A DNA stretch of 64,000 bases, taken from the NCBI GenBank assembly GCA_027475525.1, contig JAMWFC010000012.1, positions 157,831 to 221,830 on the forward strand, read 5' to 3'. A program made the position numbers and the translations under genes. Shown piece after piece: positions 11,098-22,910 of the stretch (position 1 is its first letter; the number at the start of each line of letters is the position of its first letter). Under the pieces are notes generated by a model, which did no database searches, was not told the DNA's origin, and saw only the letters and a list, made by a program, of their open reading frames with translations. The DNA is from Macrolepiota albuminosa (lineage: Eukaryota > Basidiomycota > Agaricomycetes > Agaricales > Agaricaceae).

Positions 11098-14000
11098 TCA
11101 TGCCGTCAGTAAGTCAGGGACAGGGGCAATGGGAGAGTCCCCAGGCTCCCGGAATGGATTGGCAGTCGCGTCGTCCATGTCGTAGTCGAGGAGTTCATCC
11201 TCGGGTGCGGGCGCGTAAGAAGTGCCCGAAGGCCCTGCTACTGGCAGGGAATCGTCATAGTCCCGGAGGGGGGACAGTGTGAGATTGGGGTCGATGGTCG
11301 ACCCCGGGACGGGTGGTTGGGGATCAGGCAGATCCCCGGTGTCAGAGGGGACAGTGTGAGATTGGGGTCGATGGTCGACCCCGGGACGGGTGGTTGGGGA
11401 TCAGGCAGATCCCCGGTGTCGGACGGGTACTGGCGCGTCCAGATTTCGCGGGCATGAATGTCTTGCCCGATGGAGAGGTACATCCCCTTGGTGAGCGCGT
11501 CGTCGTATGCACGACGACTGTCCTGCTGCTGGAGCATCAGGCGTTGGCAATTGCCAATGGTGGCTTTGCACCACCCATCCCACTGAGGGATGGACTGGGG
11601 TGTACTGTAGTGGTCGAGGCGTTGTAGCCTCTCGTCGTCGATAGCAGCCGCCTCGTTGTAGAGCTGGCTGTCGCTGAAGAATAGATGGGCCAAGTAGGTG
11701 ACCCCATAAGTGTACGCGTGGTCAGCCCAGCTGACCGGAATTTGATTGTGAAGAAGGACGCGTAACACGTCCGAAGTGGTGAATACGGAAGCTGACGCTT
11801 CCGGGATGTCCACAGCCCGAACCTCGAAGGTAGGGTCGTCGGCGTGGAGAGGCTCAAAGGCTTGCCCCGTGGCCGCCTCGTACTCAGCCACGGCCTCTTT
11901 GTAGAGGCCTGGCCTGGCGAAGACGTAGGCCAGGTACTTGTGTACCGTGGCCTTGGAGGGGCGGCTGGCGCTGAGGGCACGTACAAGCGCAAACTCAAAG
12001 AGGCTGCGCCAATGAATGTGCATGGCTTGGTCCATGGCCAGACCGGTCCACACATTGGACGTCCCAGGACGTCCATAAAGGAGGGCATATGAGCCTAGGT
12101 AGTCCAAAGCAAATGGTTGCTTTGGATCAGGGGGGGTAAGGCCGACAAAGGCAATTTTCCCTCCCTCTTTGCAGCGATAGAGCCGCGACGGCACAATCAT
12201 TCGCGGGACATTCTCCCGCTCCTCTGGACTCGTGAAGAGTACCGCAATAGTCCTATACTCGACCTCGTCGAGTAGATGAGACATAGCTCTGTCTCGGGCC
12301 GTAGGGTGGCAGTTGAGCGCCACCCGGTCCTATACTCGACCTCGTCGAGTAGATGAGACATAGCTCTGTCTCGGGCCGTAGGGTGGCAGTTGAGCGCCAC
12401 CCGCTTGAATTTGTTGAGCAAGAGATAGCCCAACTGACGCTGACAAAGCGGCGTAAACTGGTTGTTAACCAGTGCATGAAGTCTACGGACTTCTCGAGGA
12501 CTGCGGGGAAACCCGCGAGGTGCCACTTGGTACACCTTACTGTTGTGGGGCGTTGCCCTGTTTATCGTCCTCGAAAGACCTGGCTGCGCGGGCTTCTTGC
12601 CCGACAAAGATGGTATTGGTCATTGGCAACCAATAGAATTGGGGAGCCAACCCCGCGCCAAAGAATGAGTTCTGGCGCTCAATAGTGTGATCACGGTAGA
12701 TCACCACACCGAGCGCATCAGGGATGCGCCCGGTTTCGTCCTCAAGAAGGGCGGCCCCTCGTTTGGCGCTGTTCTGCGCCCGACGCTCCATCTTGGCTCG
12801 TCGATTGCTGTTGCGCCGTTTGTGCGCCATACGTTGTGCCGCAGTCTTGTGCGGCACAGGGGATTCCATATGAGCCTCTTCAGGCTCCTCATACCACTCG
12901 TCGTTGGAGGGCAGGGATGGCAGCCTCTCCAGCTCTGACTTCTCAGACTGTGGGTCTATAGCCCACACACACCGCGGGAGTCAGGCTGGTAGGCCCTCTA
13001 CCAGTATAGTGGGTAAAAAGGGGATGTTAGCCCCTGGGGCCCCTTTCAGAGCATCCTCGGGGAAGTGCACGTTGACGTAGGTGCGCCCTTCCGGTTGCTT
13101 ACCCCGACGATCCTTTCGGGGTAGTGAGGCCTTAGCCTCGGTGGGGCGTGTGCTCATGCCCCTGGAACTCTGCTCCCCAGAGTACGTGGTGGAAACCACA
13201 GATACTGGTCGCGAAGACGCGATCTCAGATGCGCCGCTTGCAAGGCGCTGGATAAGCTGGGGGGCGGCTGGAGCAGGGACATCTTCATAGGAGAGGATGT
13301 CCCGTCCTAGGCTGGCCTCCCGGCCGGGAGCAGCAACGCTCGACTTAATCGAGCGGGAGGGCGCGTCCTCCACTCCTTGCTGACACGCCCTTTTGCTGGA
13401 GTCGGTGTCCCGACTCGGGGGTGTAGTCTGCCGCTTACGAGCGGCTGAAATGGCAAGGAGATCAGTTTTGCGCTGAGCGCGCATATGATCCATGTCGTCT
13501 ATCATCCAGCAGATGAGGACGACTGTCTCTGCATCGTGGAGGAATGATGACTCTGCGGGTACATCGTACCCGTTATCTCCCAGACATTGGAGAAGGGTAG
13601 CCAGGACTAAGTCCTGAGGAATGATGACTCTGCGGGTACATCGTACCCGTTATCTCCCAGACATTGGAGAAGGGTAGCCAGGACTAAGTCCTGGCTGTGA
13701 GTGGGCTCGACAGCCCGTGCTTTTCCTTTGTCGCGTCGAGGACGCGACTCTTCTTCCGAGCTGGGCTCGGATTGGTGCGGCATTTCCAGCTGCTGTAGCA
13801 AGGAGAGCTTGGCCAAGCTCTCCGTCGGCGCATCAGCCAATGAACTGATTGGTGCGGCATTTCCAGCTGCTGTAGCAAGGAGAGCTTGGCCAAGCTCTCC
13901 GTCGGCGCATCAGCCAATGAACTGATGCTCCGTTCTGTATTGAGAGTTTCTGTACTCTCAATGGCCCCAAGCTCTCCGTCGGCGCATCAGCCAATGAACT

Positions 14001-14680
14001 GATGCTCCGTTCTGTATTGAGAGTTTCTGTACTCTCAATGGCCGTGGTGGCCTGCACGAGGGATGCTTTGCGTCCCTCTAGATTGTCAATTGGTGCTGTG
14101 GTCAACAGGGAAATCGACCGGCCTCCCTTGGCTTGCGACTCATGCGAGTTGCTGTACTGGGGCATTGCGCCCCAAGCCCCCATCCAAGCCGGGGGGTACG
14201 GCATCATTACGGGCACACCACCCATCCCAGGGTAGTGCGCCAGGGCGGTAAACTGGGGAAAAGGATGTGTCCCCAGTTGCCCTGTTGCCGGTACGGGGGC
14301 AAGCTGCCTCCATGCCGACGCTGCTTGGGGGCTGACTAGCCCCCCGTAGGCCTGTTGCTAGAATTGGCCCTCGGTGTGATGTGGCGCATAAGCGCCCGGT
14401 GCTGGTTGTTGGGGCTGATAGCCGCCCTGCATGGTTTGAAGTGGCGGATAGCCACTGATCACCGGCTGCTGCGGCAGGTAGCCCGCCGCTGGTGGTTGCT
14501 GCTGCTGTGGGAAGCCCACAGCTGGTTGCGATTGTCCCCACTGGGGCGCATTTTGGGTCAGCAGGGGAGCCATCTGCCCCCCCCTTCAGCCAACGGTAAG
14601 ACCGACGGCGTACTCTCAAACTGCTGCTGCTGTAGCTGCTGCTGCTGCTGGTCACTCAAGTCCACGGGCATGCTGTCCAT
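11098..14680 (-). CDS. ORF3 of B, accessory protein of unknown function
   Basis: A long sense ORF downstream of pol, start ATG 14680. The N-terminus is Gln/Pro-rich (QQQQQLQQQQ, GYLPQQP). A charged middle is followed by a conserved C-terminal region of about 350 residues, with motifs shared with element C: RRLHALVNNQFTPL, the LLLNKFKRVALN helix, PGLYKEAVAEY and WADHAYTYGVTYL. The frame is broken by a C8 run (14577-14584), one TAG (about 14358), one TGA (about 12981), an indel near 12540 and five 77-bp duplications. Collapsing the 11267 duplication extends the protein to a stop at 11098-11100. I recognise no known domain. Conservation with C argues for a selected function. Confidence 0.75.
11267..11420. 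repeat. 77-bp tandem duplication in B ORF3
   Basis: Two 77-bp copies with one mismatch. Removing one reopens the C-terminus of ORF3 to 11098. Confidence 0.93.
12250..12403. repeat. 77-bp tandem duplication in B ORF3
   Basis: Two exact copies, in the conserved C-terminal region (around ALNCHPTARDRAM). Confidence 0.96.
13538..13691. repeat. 77-bp tandem duplication in B ORF3
   Basis: Two exact copies in the segment encoding LLQCLGDNGYDVPAESSFL. Confidence 0.96.
13770..13923. repeat. 77-bp tandem duplication in B ORF3
   Basis: Two exact copies in the segment encoding TESLAKLSLLQQLEMPHQ. It overlaps the next duplication. Confidence 0.96.
13890..14043. repeat. 77-bp tandem duplication in B ORF3
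   Basis: Two exact copies, staggered with the previous duplication, so three near-identical pieces appear in a row. Confidence 0.96.
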
Positions 14681-14762
14681 GGTTGGGGAAAAAAGCGAAA
14701 AAGAAATTTCGCCTTTTAAGACGTGTTTCAGCCACAGCTGCTGACCAACTCAGCCAAGCTGC

Positions 14763-14779
14763 GATCGGCACTGCCGATC
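14763..14779. promoter_or_regulatory. Palindrome between pol and ORF3 of B
   Basis: GATCGGCA and TGCCGATC arms around a single C, just upstream of ORF3. Element C has GATCGG-rich sequence at the corresponding place (about 59125-59235). A regulatory role is a guess. Confidence 0.3.
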
Positions 14780-14782
14780 AAA

Positions 14783-15826
14783 TTAAGCGCCGGCATGCTT
14801 ACTTAATTGATGTGGGCGCTTAACGCCCTTCAACTCCAAATAACGGTCAAGTGCCGCTAACTTGGAGCAATGGGAGTGTGGCTCCCATGTTGTGTCCCCC
14901 AGGGACCATCATACTTCAAACTCGAGCGTGTTACGCTCAGTCCACCGGTGCCCAATTATGCACTCGACGAACCATTCGTCATCGTCTCGAGCCCCAAAAT
15001 CATAGGGGCCCGGGGTTGCCCTGTTAGGGAACAGCGCATCGTCAGACGCGCTGTATGGTCGCAACAGCGACACATGAAACTTAGGAACGATGCGTCGTTC
15101 CTGTAATGCCAAAGGCAACTCCAGCACATAGTTGGAGGTACTTGGCTCTGCGTCTAGGACGCGGTATGGGCCTACCCATTTCGGGCAGAGTTTACTCGCC
15201 CGTCCCTTTGGGAGCCTCAGATTACGCGTTGATAGGTATACCAACGCTCCTACAGCTATTGGCGGGTCTGCTCGCCTACGGTGATTGGCGTTTTTCGCCT
15301 GGAAGACTCGTGCCTCTATAATGGCATCATGCGCTGCCGCGATGTTCTCCAGGGCCTGCCTGGCGAACTTGACAACTCCGCGGTGAGCCACTGTGTCAGC
15401 ACGAACTTTGTGCAGCATGGAGGGCAAGTACCCTCCGTTGAGTTCAAAGGGCGCATACCCTGTGGTATCCGAGATACTCGCGTTAATCGCGAACTCAGTG
15501 AGTGGACACCACACCCCTTGACGGTTCTCCGTCGTGATGAGTCCACCAGGCTCATGCCTGAACCAAGGATGGTCGTCAGGATTGGCGATTATCTCGGCGA
15601 AGAGAGAATCATCGCCATAATCCTGCACCACCTCCTGCCGGAAGTCGTCATTGCCCAGGCTAGGAGGCTGGGATGAAGGCAATTCGCCTTCGAGCATCTC
15701 CGCAAGCGTAACGGGTACATTGTGGCGCTTGTGCTCCCTAGTGGACAATGGGTCCATGGCTTCATGCTCCTTGAGCAACTGGGCAGCTACATCCCGCTCT
15801 TCACGCTGCTCTCTGAGGCGAGTGCT
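14783..15826 (-). pseudogene. Integrase remnant with chromodomain-like tail (B)
   Basis: In frame with RT after a TGA at 15827. The N-terminal linker (HPWFRHEPGGLITTENRQG) is joined near 15510 directly to LTEFAINASISDT, which in C lies after the catalytic core. The HHCC domain and all of the DDE core, about 0.6 kb, are missing. The C-terminal domain (LPKGRASKLCPKWVGPYRVL, then IVPKFHVSLLRPY) is kept. A chromodomain-like tail follows: EWFVECIIGHR, LEFEV, stop TGA, WSLGDTTWEPH, LAALDRYLEL, ending at 14783. The TGA replaces the Arg codon found in C. Confidence 0.85.
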
Positions 15827-17377
15827 TCACCTCTGTTCATCATCACGCATAGCACGTACTTCCAGGACATGCTCCCTGAGCTCCTGGTATCGGTGGAGAG
15901 GTAAATCCTCTCCATCAGGGTCTATGCGGCAGTCTGCCTGCACATACTCATGAGGCTCGTGAGCCTCCCCGACTACATCACTCTCAAAGTAGCGTGACAA
16001 GCAGTCTGCCACTTTGTTGAGTTCACCTTTAACATAGGTGATGTCGAACTGGTATCTCGACATGTAGTCTATCCACCATCGCTGACGCGGCGACAAGTTC
16101 ACCTGAGTTTTAAAGAACTCAAGGGCTTTGTGGTCCGTTATGATGTGGATGGGGTATCCCATCAGCTTATCCTCCCACTTGAGGAGGGCCTCGAGTATGG
16201 CAAGAGTCTCCAGCTCGTGCACCGCATAGTTTTGCTGGGCCGTCATGAACTTCTTCGACATGAACCCTGCTGGGCGGCACATCTGCCAGCTGCTTCCCTG
16301 GCCGTACATGGCTCCGACGCCTGTCTTGGACGCGTCGCAAATGAGCCATATTGGCTCGTCCCGTCTAGGGTCGATTGGTCGAATCACCGGAGTCTTCGTA
16401 CAGATCCGTTTGACCATCTCAAAGCACTGCTGGTGCAATGGCCTCCAATTGAACGGTGACCCGTTCTGCGTCATGGCCATAAGTGGCCCAGTATAGGCTG
16501 TGACATCGGGCAAGAAGCTTGATATGTAGTTGACAAGGCCAACGAATCGTTGGATGTCATTGTAGTTTCGGGGCATGCGCCACTCCCAAATACGATCAAG
16601 CTTGTCCTGATCAGGGTGGATACCCTGCTCATCTATGACATGCCCTAGGCAGTCTATACTCTGAGCGTAGAGCTCACATTTTTTCCACTTCAAGTACAAC
16701 TTGTACTTGCGCAGTCGTTCAAATACGACTCTGAGGTGCTGCTCATGCTCCTCCATGGTATCCGAGTAGATGAATATGTCATCTAAGTAGACGTGCATGA
16801 AACGTCCTATTACATCTCGGAAGATAGAGGTCATTAGCCTCTGGAAAGTTGCTGGAGCATTGCAGTCTCCAATCTGCATTATATTGCTCGTGAATGTACC
16901 CATGATCGACGCAAATATGGTCTTGGGTACGTCCTCGGTGCGAATGCGCACCTGCTCGTAGGCATCAGTAAGGTCAATCTTCGAGCGATACTTCGCCCGA
17001 GCCACGTCTTCCCAGATCACCTCTTGATCTGGTAAAGGAGTTACATCCTTTATGGTATTGTCATTGCGCTGACGTGCATCAAGAGCTGTTCGAAGGGTTC
17101 CATCCTTCTTCGGGATGCACAATAACGGTGCAGCTTGAGCAGTGGTGCATGGGGACCACCATTGAGCATTCAAATAGCGATTAGTCTTATCGCGTAGTTG
17201 CTCCTGGAGGGCGCGCGGACAGCGCGGCAAGTGGTACTTATACTGCTTGTTCTTGTCTATGAGATTAATCTCATGGTTCACCTCCCGCCCATGGTGGGAG
17301 CTCCTCCTTGGTCCCATTGACCATGTCGGCAAATTCTTCTTGCCATTGCTGACACAACCGAGGAATATCTTCCTCAC
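15827..17377 (-). CDS. pol: Reverse transcriptase and RNase H (B)
   Basis: A clean frame of about 500 residues. RT contains LLCIPKKDGTLRTALDARQ, KIDLTDAYEQVRI, IMQIGDCNAPATFQRLM and the catalytic box YLDDIFIYSD. RNase H has Asp in LICDASKTGVGAM, Glu in YAVHELETLAILEALLKWED, Asp in IITDHKALEFF and Asp in LNKVADCLSRYFESD. It is out of frame with the upstream protease by a single extra G in the run at about 17285 (expected PPWREVNHEI), so sequencing error or a real indel is possible. All catalytic residues are present. Confidence 0.92.
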   Translation of the reverse strand: MRKIFLGCVSNGKKNLPTWSMGPRRSSHHGREVNHEINLIDKNKQYKYHLPRCPRALQEQLRDKTNRYLNAQWWSPCTTAQAAPLLCIPKKDGTLRTALDARQRNDNTIKDVTPLPDQEVIWEDVARAKYRSKIDLTDAYEQVRIRTEDVPKTIFASIMGTFTSNIMQIGDCNAPATFQRLMTSIFRDVIGRFMHVYLDDIFIYSDTMEEHEQHLRVVFERLRKYKLYLKWKKCELYAQSIDCLGHVIDEQGIHPDQDKLDRIWEWRMPRNYNDIQRFVGLVNYISSFLPDVTAYTGPLMAMTQNGSPFNWRPLHQQCFEMVKRICTKTPVIRPIDPRRDEPIWLICDASKTGVGAMYGQGSSWQMCRPAGFMSKKFMTAQQNYAVHELETLAILEALLKWEDKLMGYPIHIITDHKALEFFKTQVNLSPRQRWWIDYMSRYQFDITYVKGELNKVADCLSRYFESDVVGEAHEPHEYVQADCRIDPDGEDLPLHRYQELREHVLEVRAMRDDEQR

Positions 17378-18837
17378 GAAGGCTTGTCGCCTTCTGTTTC
17401 CCCTTCATGCGTACTGGGGGAAGTACTTCCACCATCTCTGAGGGTGGCCAAGGCGGCGGTGCATACTGCTCGCGCAGTGCAAGCACCCAATTGACACTGT
17501 CATCAGGTATGTGTAGTCTCAGCGGGGCACCCGCTGCCGCTGCCTTATAAGCCACGAGGCTTCTTCCTTCACGTACAAGCGAGTATGCTACGGATACCTC
17601 GTCTGGGGCTGGCTGGCAATATGCTGGTTTGACAGTCATCCATCTCTGGTGCGCATTTCGCGCACACGTGGCTGCCACCAGCTTGTTCCACTCTTGCGGC
17701 ATTCGGGGGTCGTATGCCCAGTCGTACTCCGGCAGGGGAGCTGGTCGCTCCCATAGGGACCGTGTGTCCCCCTCTACTGAGGCTTCCGCCTCTTGGATGC
17801 TGTCTTTCAAGTCTTCCAACTTGACTCGTGAGGACGTAGGTGGACCTACATCCACTGAGTCCTCCCGTCATCTCGCCTTTCGATGGCGTTTGTCTGGAGG
17901 CCTTGCGCCTCGAATCTCAGGAGCGATTATTCACTCGTTGCTCCTCTTGGAGGCTTGATACTCCTCCTCGCTCATCATTACCACGTTGTGGTCTGCGCTC
18001 AGTCCAGGCATAGCCTGCACTTCCTCCTCCACATCCTCCACGGCCAGCACTCTGCGCCGGCCAAGTCATGGAGAGTCCTTGCGTTTCTCCGTAGTGCGAT
18101 GACGTCACAGACGATTATCAGTGTCGTCTGCTGTAGCTCGTTCGGCTGGGATCACTTTCCCACTCACTAGTACCTGACATTGGTCAAAGTCTAGTATGAC
18201 TTTGTTACGCCACATGAATGGCGTTCCCAGTATCATATCGTAGCGATCGAAGTTCGCTACATCCATGTATTCCCGGCTACGTGAGCCCGGCGTTTGGACA
18301 TTCACATTTGTCCCATACTGCACCATGGCTCGGCTCCCTATGGTGCCCAGCTGTAACGCCAATGGCGTATCCAACTCCTGCACGGATATTCCGTACACAT
18401 GGGCGAACTGGGGCGTTATGCCCGATGTGGTACTCCCAGAGTCCCATAGGGTCCATGCCTTGTGGCCGTCTACGTCCACATACAAGACCAGGCACTCCTT
18501 GTCTGCTCGTTTCAATGTAGGGTGCTGCAAAGTGCCCTCTGCACGACGAAGGGTCACCTTCTTCATCCGAACTACGTTATTCCGTTCAGGATCATTTGTG
18601 GATGGCCAATCCATCATTGCCGCTAGGCACTCAGAGTCGCTGTCGCGACTGTAATACTCATTGTCGTAGACGTCGTCATATACGTCGACTGTGACGTACT
18701 CCTCCCCCTCCACGACCACACTCTCGGGCTCGGCGCCCGATGCCTCCTCTGGGGGCTCCTGGTCGTTTGTGGGGTGCTCCGCCTCAGACTCGGCAGATAC
18801 GTCTCCATCACTCCCACTCGCGGCTGCAGTATGTGCA
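17271..18837 (-). pseudogene. Aspartic protease and linker (B)
   Basis: In frame with gag after a TGA at 18838-18840. The protease active site is WTLWDSGSTTSG at about 18440, with the flap-side motif YDMILGTPFMWRN at about 18200. Four further in-frame TGA codons lie between 18105 and 17855; the surrounding coding sequence stays recognisable. The linker to RT is acidic and proline-rich. It ends one base out of frame with RT. Confidence 0.82.
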
Positions 18838-21401
18838 GCTCAAAGGTGGGCGCGGGGTGTATACCCCTTCCTTGGGGGTCCTGGCTTTGCAGGGCAGTTG
18901 GTAGTGTAGTGGCCTGGTTGGCCACACGCGAAACAAGTCCCCGACTGCCCCAGTGAGTTGGCCGGCTTGAAGTCCGGCCTTGGTTTAGGACGTTTGCCGT
19001 CCAGTGCCTGCTCTGGGCATGGGCGGCTCTGCCCTCGGTTTGCAGCAGGGGTTCTGTGTACAACAAACCGCGTGTTGCGGTCACGGTCCAAATCGGTCTT
19101 TTTGGCCAGGAAGGTCCCCACATGCTGACCCCGTGAGGGTGTCCCACCAGGCGGTAGTCGCCTGGGTCCCCCTTTGTGTCCACTCCGATGTTCATAGTGG
19201 TTAGCAGTCTTCAGAGACTGCTCATACCGGATGGCATATGCCACAAATTCTTCCACATCGTTGACTTCTGGGGACAATCCGTCCTCACGTATCAAATAGC
19301 GGCGCATATCCGCTGGAATGCCATCCAAGAACGTTTCGAGCATTGTATACCTGTCCGGGTATACTGCCATGTTCTGGGCATGGTCATTAAGGGTATCATA
19401 GAACCCTTGTACTCCCAACTTCTCGGTGTACTTGGCGGACTGGAAGTCCCGCCTTGCATCCTGGAGCGTTGAGGGGTGTACGAATCGATCGTACAGTCCT
19501 GTAAGGACTCCTTTAAATGTCCAGTCATATTGGACACGGTTGACGTGCAGTACTGCCCGTCGAAACCAACCCATGGCCTCTCCGGCCAAGAACTCAGGCA
19601 GAACGAAGATTCGTTCTCGTTCCATATGGTCACCTCCGTATAAGCACATGGCAAGATGGGTGCATACATCCATCGCCCAATCTTCCAGGTCGCTGAACTT
19701 GGACGCGCCTGTATAGGCGCGAATGTGCCTACTGTCTGCTTTACGCAGCTTCACTCCGTCTGGTAACCGTAAGGTTACGCCCAGGGCATCATCGACTACT
19801 CGATGCAGGCGATTGTGCATGGCTTCACGATGCATTCGAATGGCTTCCCGCTGACCCGGGGATCTAGTCGCCAAATCAGCAGCATGGGGAAGTGACTTCC
19901 CCCATCCACCTTGCGGAGGACGTCCTGAGCCTCCTCGACTGTGGGCATAATTGCCCTCGTCTCGAGGAATCAACCTAGGGCCGTCATCCCGGCCATTACC
20001 AGGGACATCACGTCTTGTGGCGCCATCTCGATCGAGGAAGTCTCCTCGATCATGATCGTTGCGCTGCCCTGGACCTGGAGAAGCTTGATTCTCCTGACCC
20101 TGCATGACGAATTGATGACGCATCTCATCAATGGGCTTAGTGCCCTCGAATACAATGCCCTGATCGTCGATAAGGGACTGTCCCTTAGTCCTGAGGTCGC
20201 CATTGCGCATACGTTGATACGCGACTCTGTCGCTCAACATTTCGGCCATGGGCACGCGCGGCATCACGGATGCCTCGCTTTCCACTTTGAGCACAGTGCT
20301 ATTGTGCCCATCCGGACCTGACATATCTGTCCTACGGTCATGGTTACGCATGTGCGGGGGCTCCTCACGCCACCCTTGTCCTGCTGGAGTATAAAAAGTA
20401 CTCACCGGTCTTACTTCGGGCACTTCTTGCGCCCGTGCTAGTGCCTCCACTAGCTCGATTCCGACGTCTTGATTGCGTCGTGCCGAGCATTCCTCGGACG
20501 TGTGGCTCCAGGGGGTCGAGACCCCCGATTGCCGTGTGGCCTTACGCTGCACATACATTTGCAGCTCCATAGTGAGCACTCTCACCATCAAATCAGTATA
20601 TTTCGTACTGAATACATTGGGCACTTCGTGCCCTTGTCGCCTAAGTGCTACTATATGGGCTGACGCGTAGCGCTCGAGTCGCGCTTGGGTGGTGTATTTC
20701 ATCACCTCTGGGTGCAAGTCCCAGAACACCCGCAAGCGCATGGTGTACGCGGTTTTCAGCCGCTGTTCCTCTGCTCCGACGTCGTCGTCACTTGACGACT
20801 CCATCACCTCCTCTGGAAGCTCTACAACCTCCGGAGCTTCCTCCACTGCTGGTGTGCGCGGAAATCGATCTTCCGCGCGGTATACTTCAGGCCTTGCAGC
20901 CTCCTCCGGTACCTCTTCTAAGCGGGCTTCCGCTACTTTAGAAGGCATTGGACCCGCTGTGGACCGCCTGGTCCCACTGCTCCGGCTCGCAGGGAGGGCT
21001 CTCCCAGTCCGTACTGACGACTCGGCGTCTCCTGGGGCGCCATAGGTGCTGGTTGACTGTCGGCCGTCCTGCGGGGGTTCTTTGGAAGCCAATCGGCTAG
21101 ACCGTTGCGGTCCTCCTGGCAGCTGCGTAACTGGGGGCGTTAATCCCCCGGGCATCTTGTCTTGGAGGCGTTGCGGACCGTCCTGCTGTGAGCTTTCAGC
21201 TCTCCGGGCCTCGCTCTCATTCCCGGCCAGGTTGGTACTCTGACCTCGGTCTTGAGCCTTGGGTCTTACCTGACCCGCATTGGACGCTGACGCGTCCTGG
21301 GTGTCTGCTGGGTCTCCCCGTAGGTCGTGGGCATTTCGCCCGCCGTCAGTGGGCGCTGCAGGTATGGGATTACTCATCGATCCCCTGTTTGAAATTTGCA
21401 T
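18838..21401 (-). CDS. gag: Gag (B)
   Basis: About 850 residues from ATG 21401. A long disordered, charged N-terminal half is followed by a capsid-like helical region (KFSDLEDWAMDVCTHLAM, then LGVQGFYDTLNDHAQNM) and a CCHC zinc knuckle CFACGQPGHYTTNC near the C-terminus. It is closely similar to Gag of C. It has no internal stop; the terminal TGA replaces Arg in C, so the native product was probably Gag-protease. Confidence 0.9.
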
Positions 21402-21508
21402 GGTGTGGCTGTGCAAGAAGCTCGAGAAGCTGATAGAGTTCTGTCAACGAACTCAACGACTGACGTCGGATGCTAGGCAATAGATCCTAGCTGGCGGATT
21501 CAAAAAAA

Positions 21509-21742
21509 TGTAACGAAGTTACAGAGATTGTGAGAGCTTAGGTTCACACTGCACAGAATCAGACCAGTCCAGTCTATTGACTATGTAGTATCAACACAAA
21601 AATAAGCTGCTTTATAAGCAGCAGGGTAACTAATTATATACTAATGTAAATAATATTATATTATAATAAATATAATATAATATTTACTACTATACAGTAA
21701 GTAAAGCTATGTGGCCAACGCCACATAGCGGACTACGCTACA
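21509..21742 (-). repeat. 5' LTR of B
   Basis: 234 bp, two transitions from the 3' LTR. The leader 21402-21508 begins on the minus strand with a T-run then GAATCC, not with the TGG of a usual tRNA primer site. Confidence 0.95.
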
Positions 21743-21747
21743 CTTAT

Positions 21748-22446
21748 CTTGCCAAGAAATACAATATCCATCACATTCGAGTATCTGGCTACAACAAACA
21801 CGCCAATGGCCTGGTAGAGAGACCACACTTTGATGTTTGGCAAGCGCTCTTTAAGGCAGTCGATGGCGACGAGTCTTGTTGGAGTGAAGCGACTTACTCA
21901 GTATTTTGGTCGGAAAGAGTTACCATTTGTAAGTGCATGGGTTGCTCTCCCTATTACACGGCTACTGGCACCCATCCGTTACTCCCTGCCAACATTATAG
22001 AAGCAACTTACCTTCAGCCAGCACCCCACAGCATCTTAGCAACTACCGACCTGATCGCCAGACAAGCTATTGACCTCCAACGAAGGAAAGAAGATTTAGA
22101 GCGACTTCACGAGGTAGTCTTTAGCGCCCGTCGCCAAGCAGCCCTACGATTCGAAACCGAGCATAGCGCTACTATCAAAGATTGCAACTTCCCGAGAGGA
22201 GCGCTAGTACTTATGTGCAACTCCAAAATTGAAACCTCATACAACAAGAAAATGCGCCCACGCTACCTTGGACCCTTGGTAGTTATCTCTCGTAACCGTG
22301 GAGGCGCTTACGTGCTCTGCGAATTAGATGGTTCAGTGCTACATCGACCTGTTGCTGCCTTTTGCCTATTGCCATATCTCACCAGAGAACACATCGACTT
22401 GCCACTTGAAGCGCTAGATATTGACACTGCCAAGCTTGGACGATGA
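21748..22446 (+). pseudogene. Integrase C-terminal part (A1)
   Basis: Continues the A1 integrase after element B. The third catalytic residue lies in HANGLVERPHF (about 21800-21830), followed by the long helical region and the C-terminal domain (MRPRYLGPLVVISRNRGGAYVLCELDG). The frame is intact to the TGA at 22444. Confidence 0.88.
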
Positions 22447-22910
22447 CGACTTGCCGACTTTAGTTGACGAAGAAGAAAATGATTAGAAAAGAATATATTG
22501 ATGAGCACCCTTTTTCTATTTACTTATCTTACTTATCTTTCTTGCCGATACTTACTGTACTATATCCCACAGACAATTCCTTACATAGTCAAGTTGCAGC
22601 GCTAGCGTGTCGCCAACGCTTAAGCGCCTTGCACAACTCTCGCCAAGGGTTTTTTGCTATGATGATTTACTGAGCGTTTCTCTTTTCCTCCAAAATTTGT
22701 CTAAGTCCCATACCTACTACTTCTCCTGCTAAAACCTACCTCAGAATACTTACCGCTTGCTTTCTCTTTGCTATACTTTCTCTGTTCTCTGCCGCTACGC
22801 TAACTCAGATTATTGGACTTATTCTTTCACTCAGCAGGGAAACGGCAATATATATATCAAGATGGACATAAGAAACTATACATAAACGGCCTATCTACGC
22901 TAAGGTCCGT
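22447..22910. other. Spacer between convergent integrase and accessory gene (A1)
   Basis: AT-rich. I see no gene in it. The two genes converge here, so 3' ends or terminators of both transcripts are expected. Confidence 0.5.

Larger units (their letters stand above)
10819..21742 (-). mobile_element. Chromovirus-like Ty3/Gypsy element B
   Basis: LTRs of 234 bp at 21509-21742 (5') and 10819-11052 (3') differ at two bases, both transitions. The target duplication is CTTAT at 10814-10818 and 21743-21747. It sits between the second Asp and the Glu of the A1 integrase. Gene order on the minus strand is gag, protease, RT-RNase H, integrase with chromodomain-like tail, then ORF3. The integrase catalytic core is deleted, so the copy cannot move by itself. 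Six 77-bp duplications fall in it (five within ORF3 proper). Confidence 0.95.

Noticed and set aside
11101..12685. Plus-strand open frames inside element B (for example 11313-11627 and 12353-12685)
   Set aside because: They are opposite-strand shadows of ORF3, which is supported by conservation with C.
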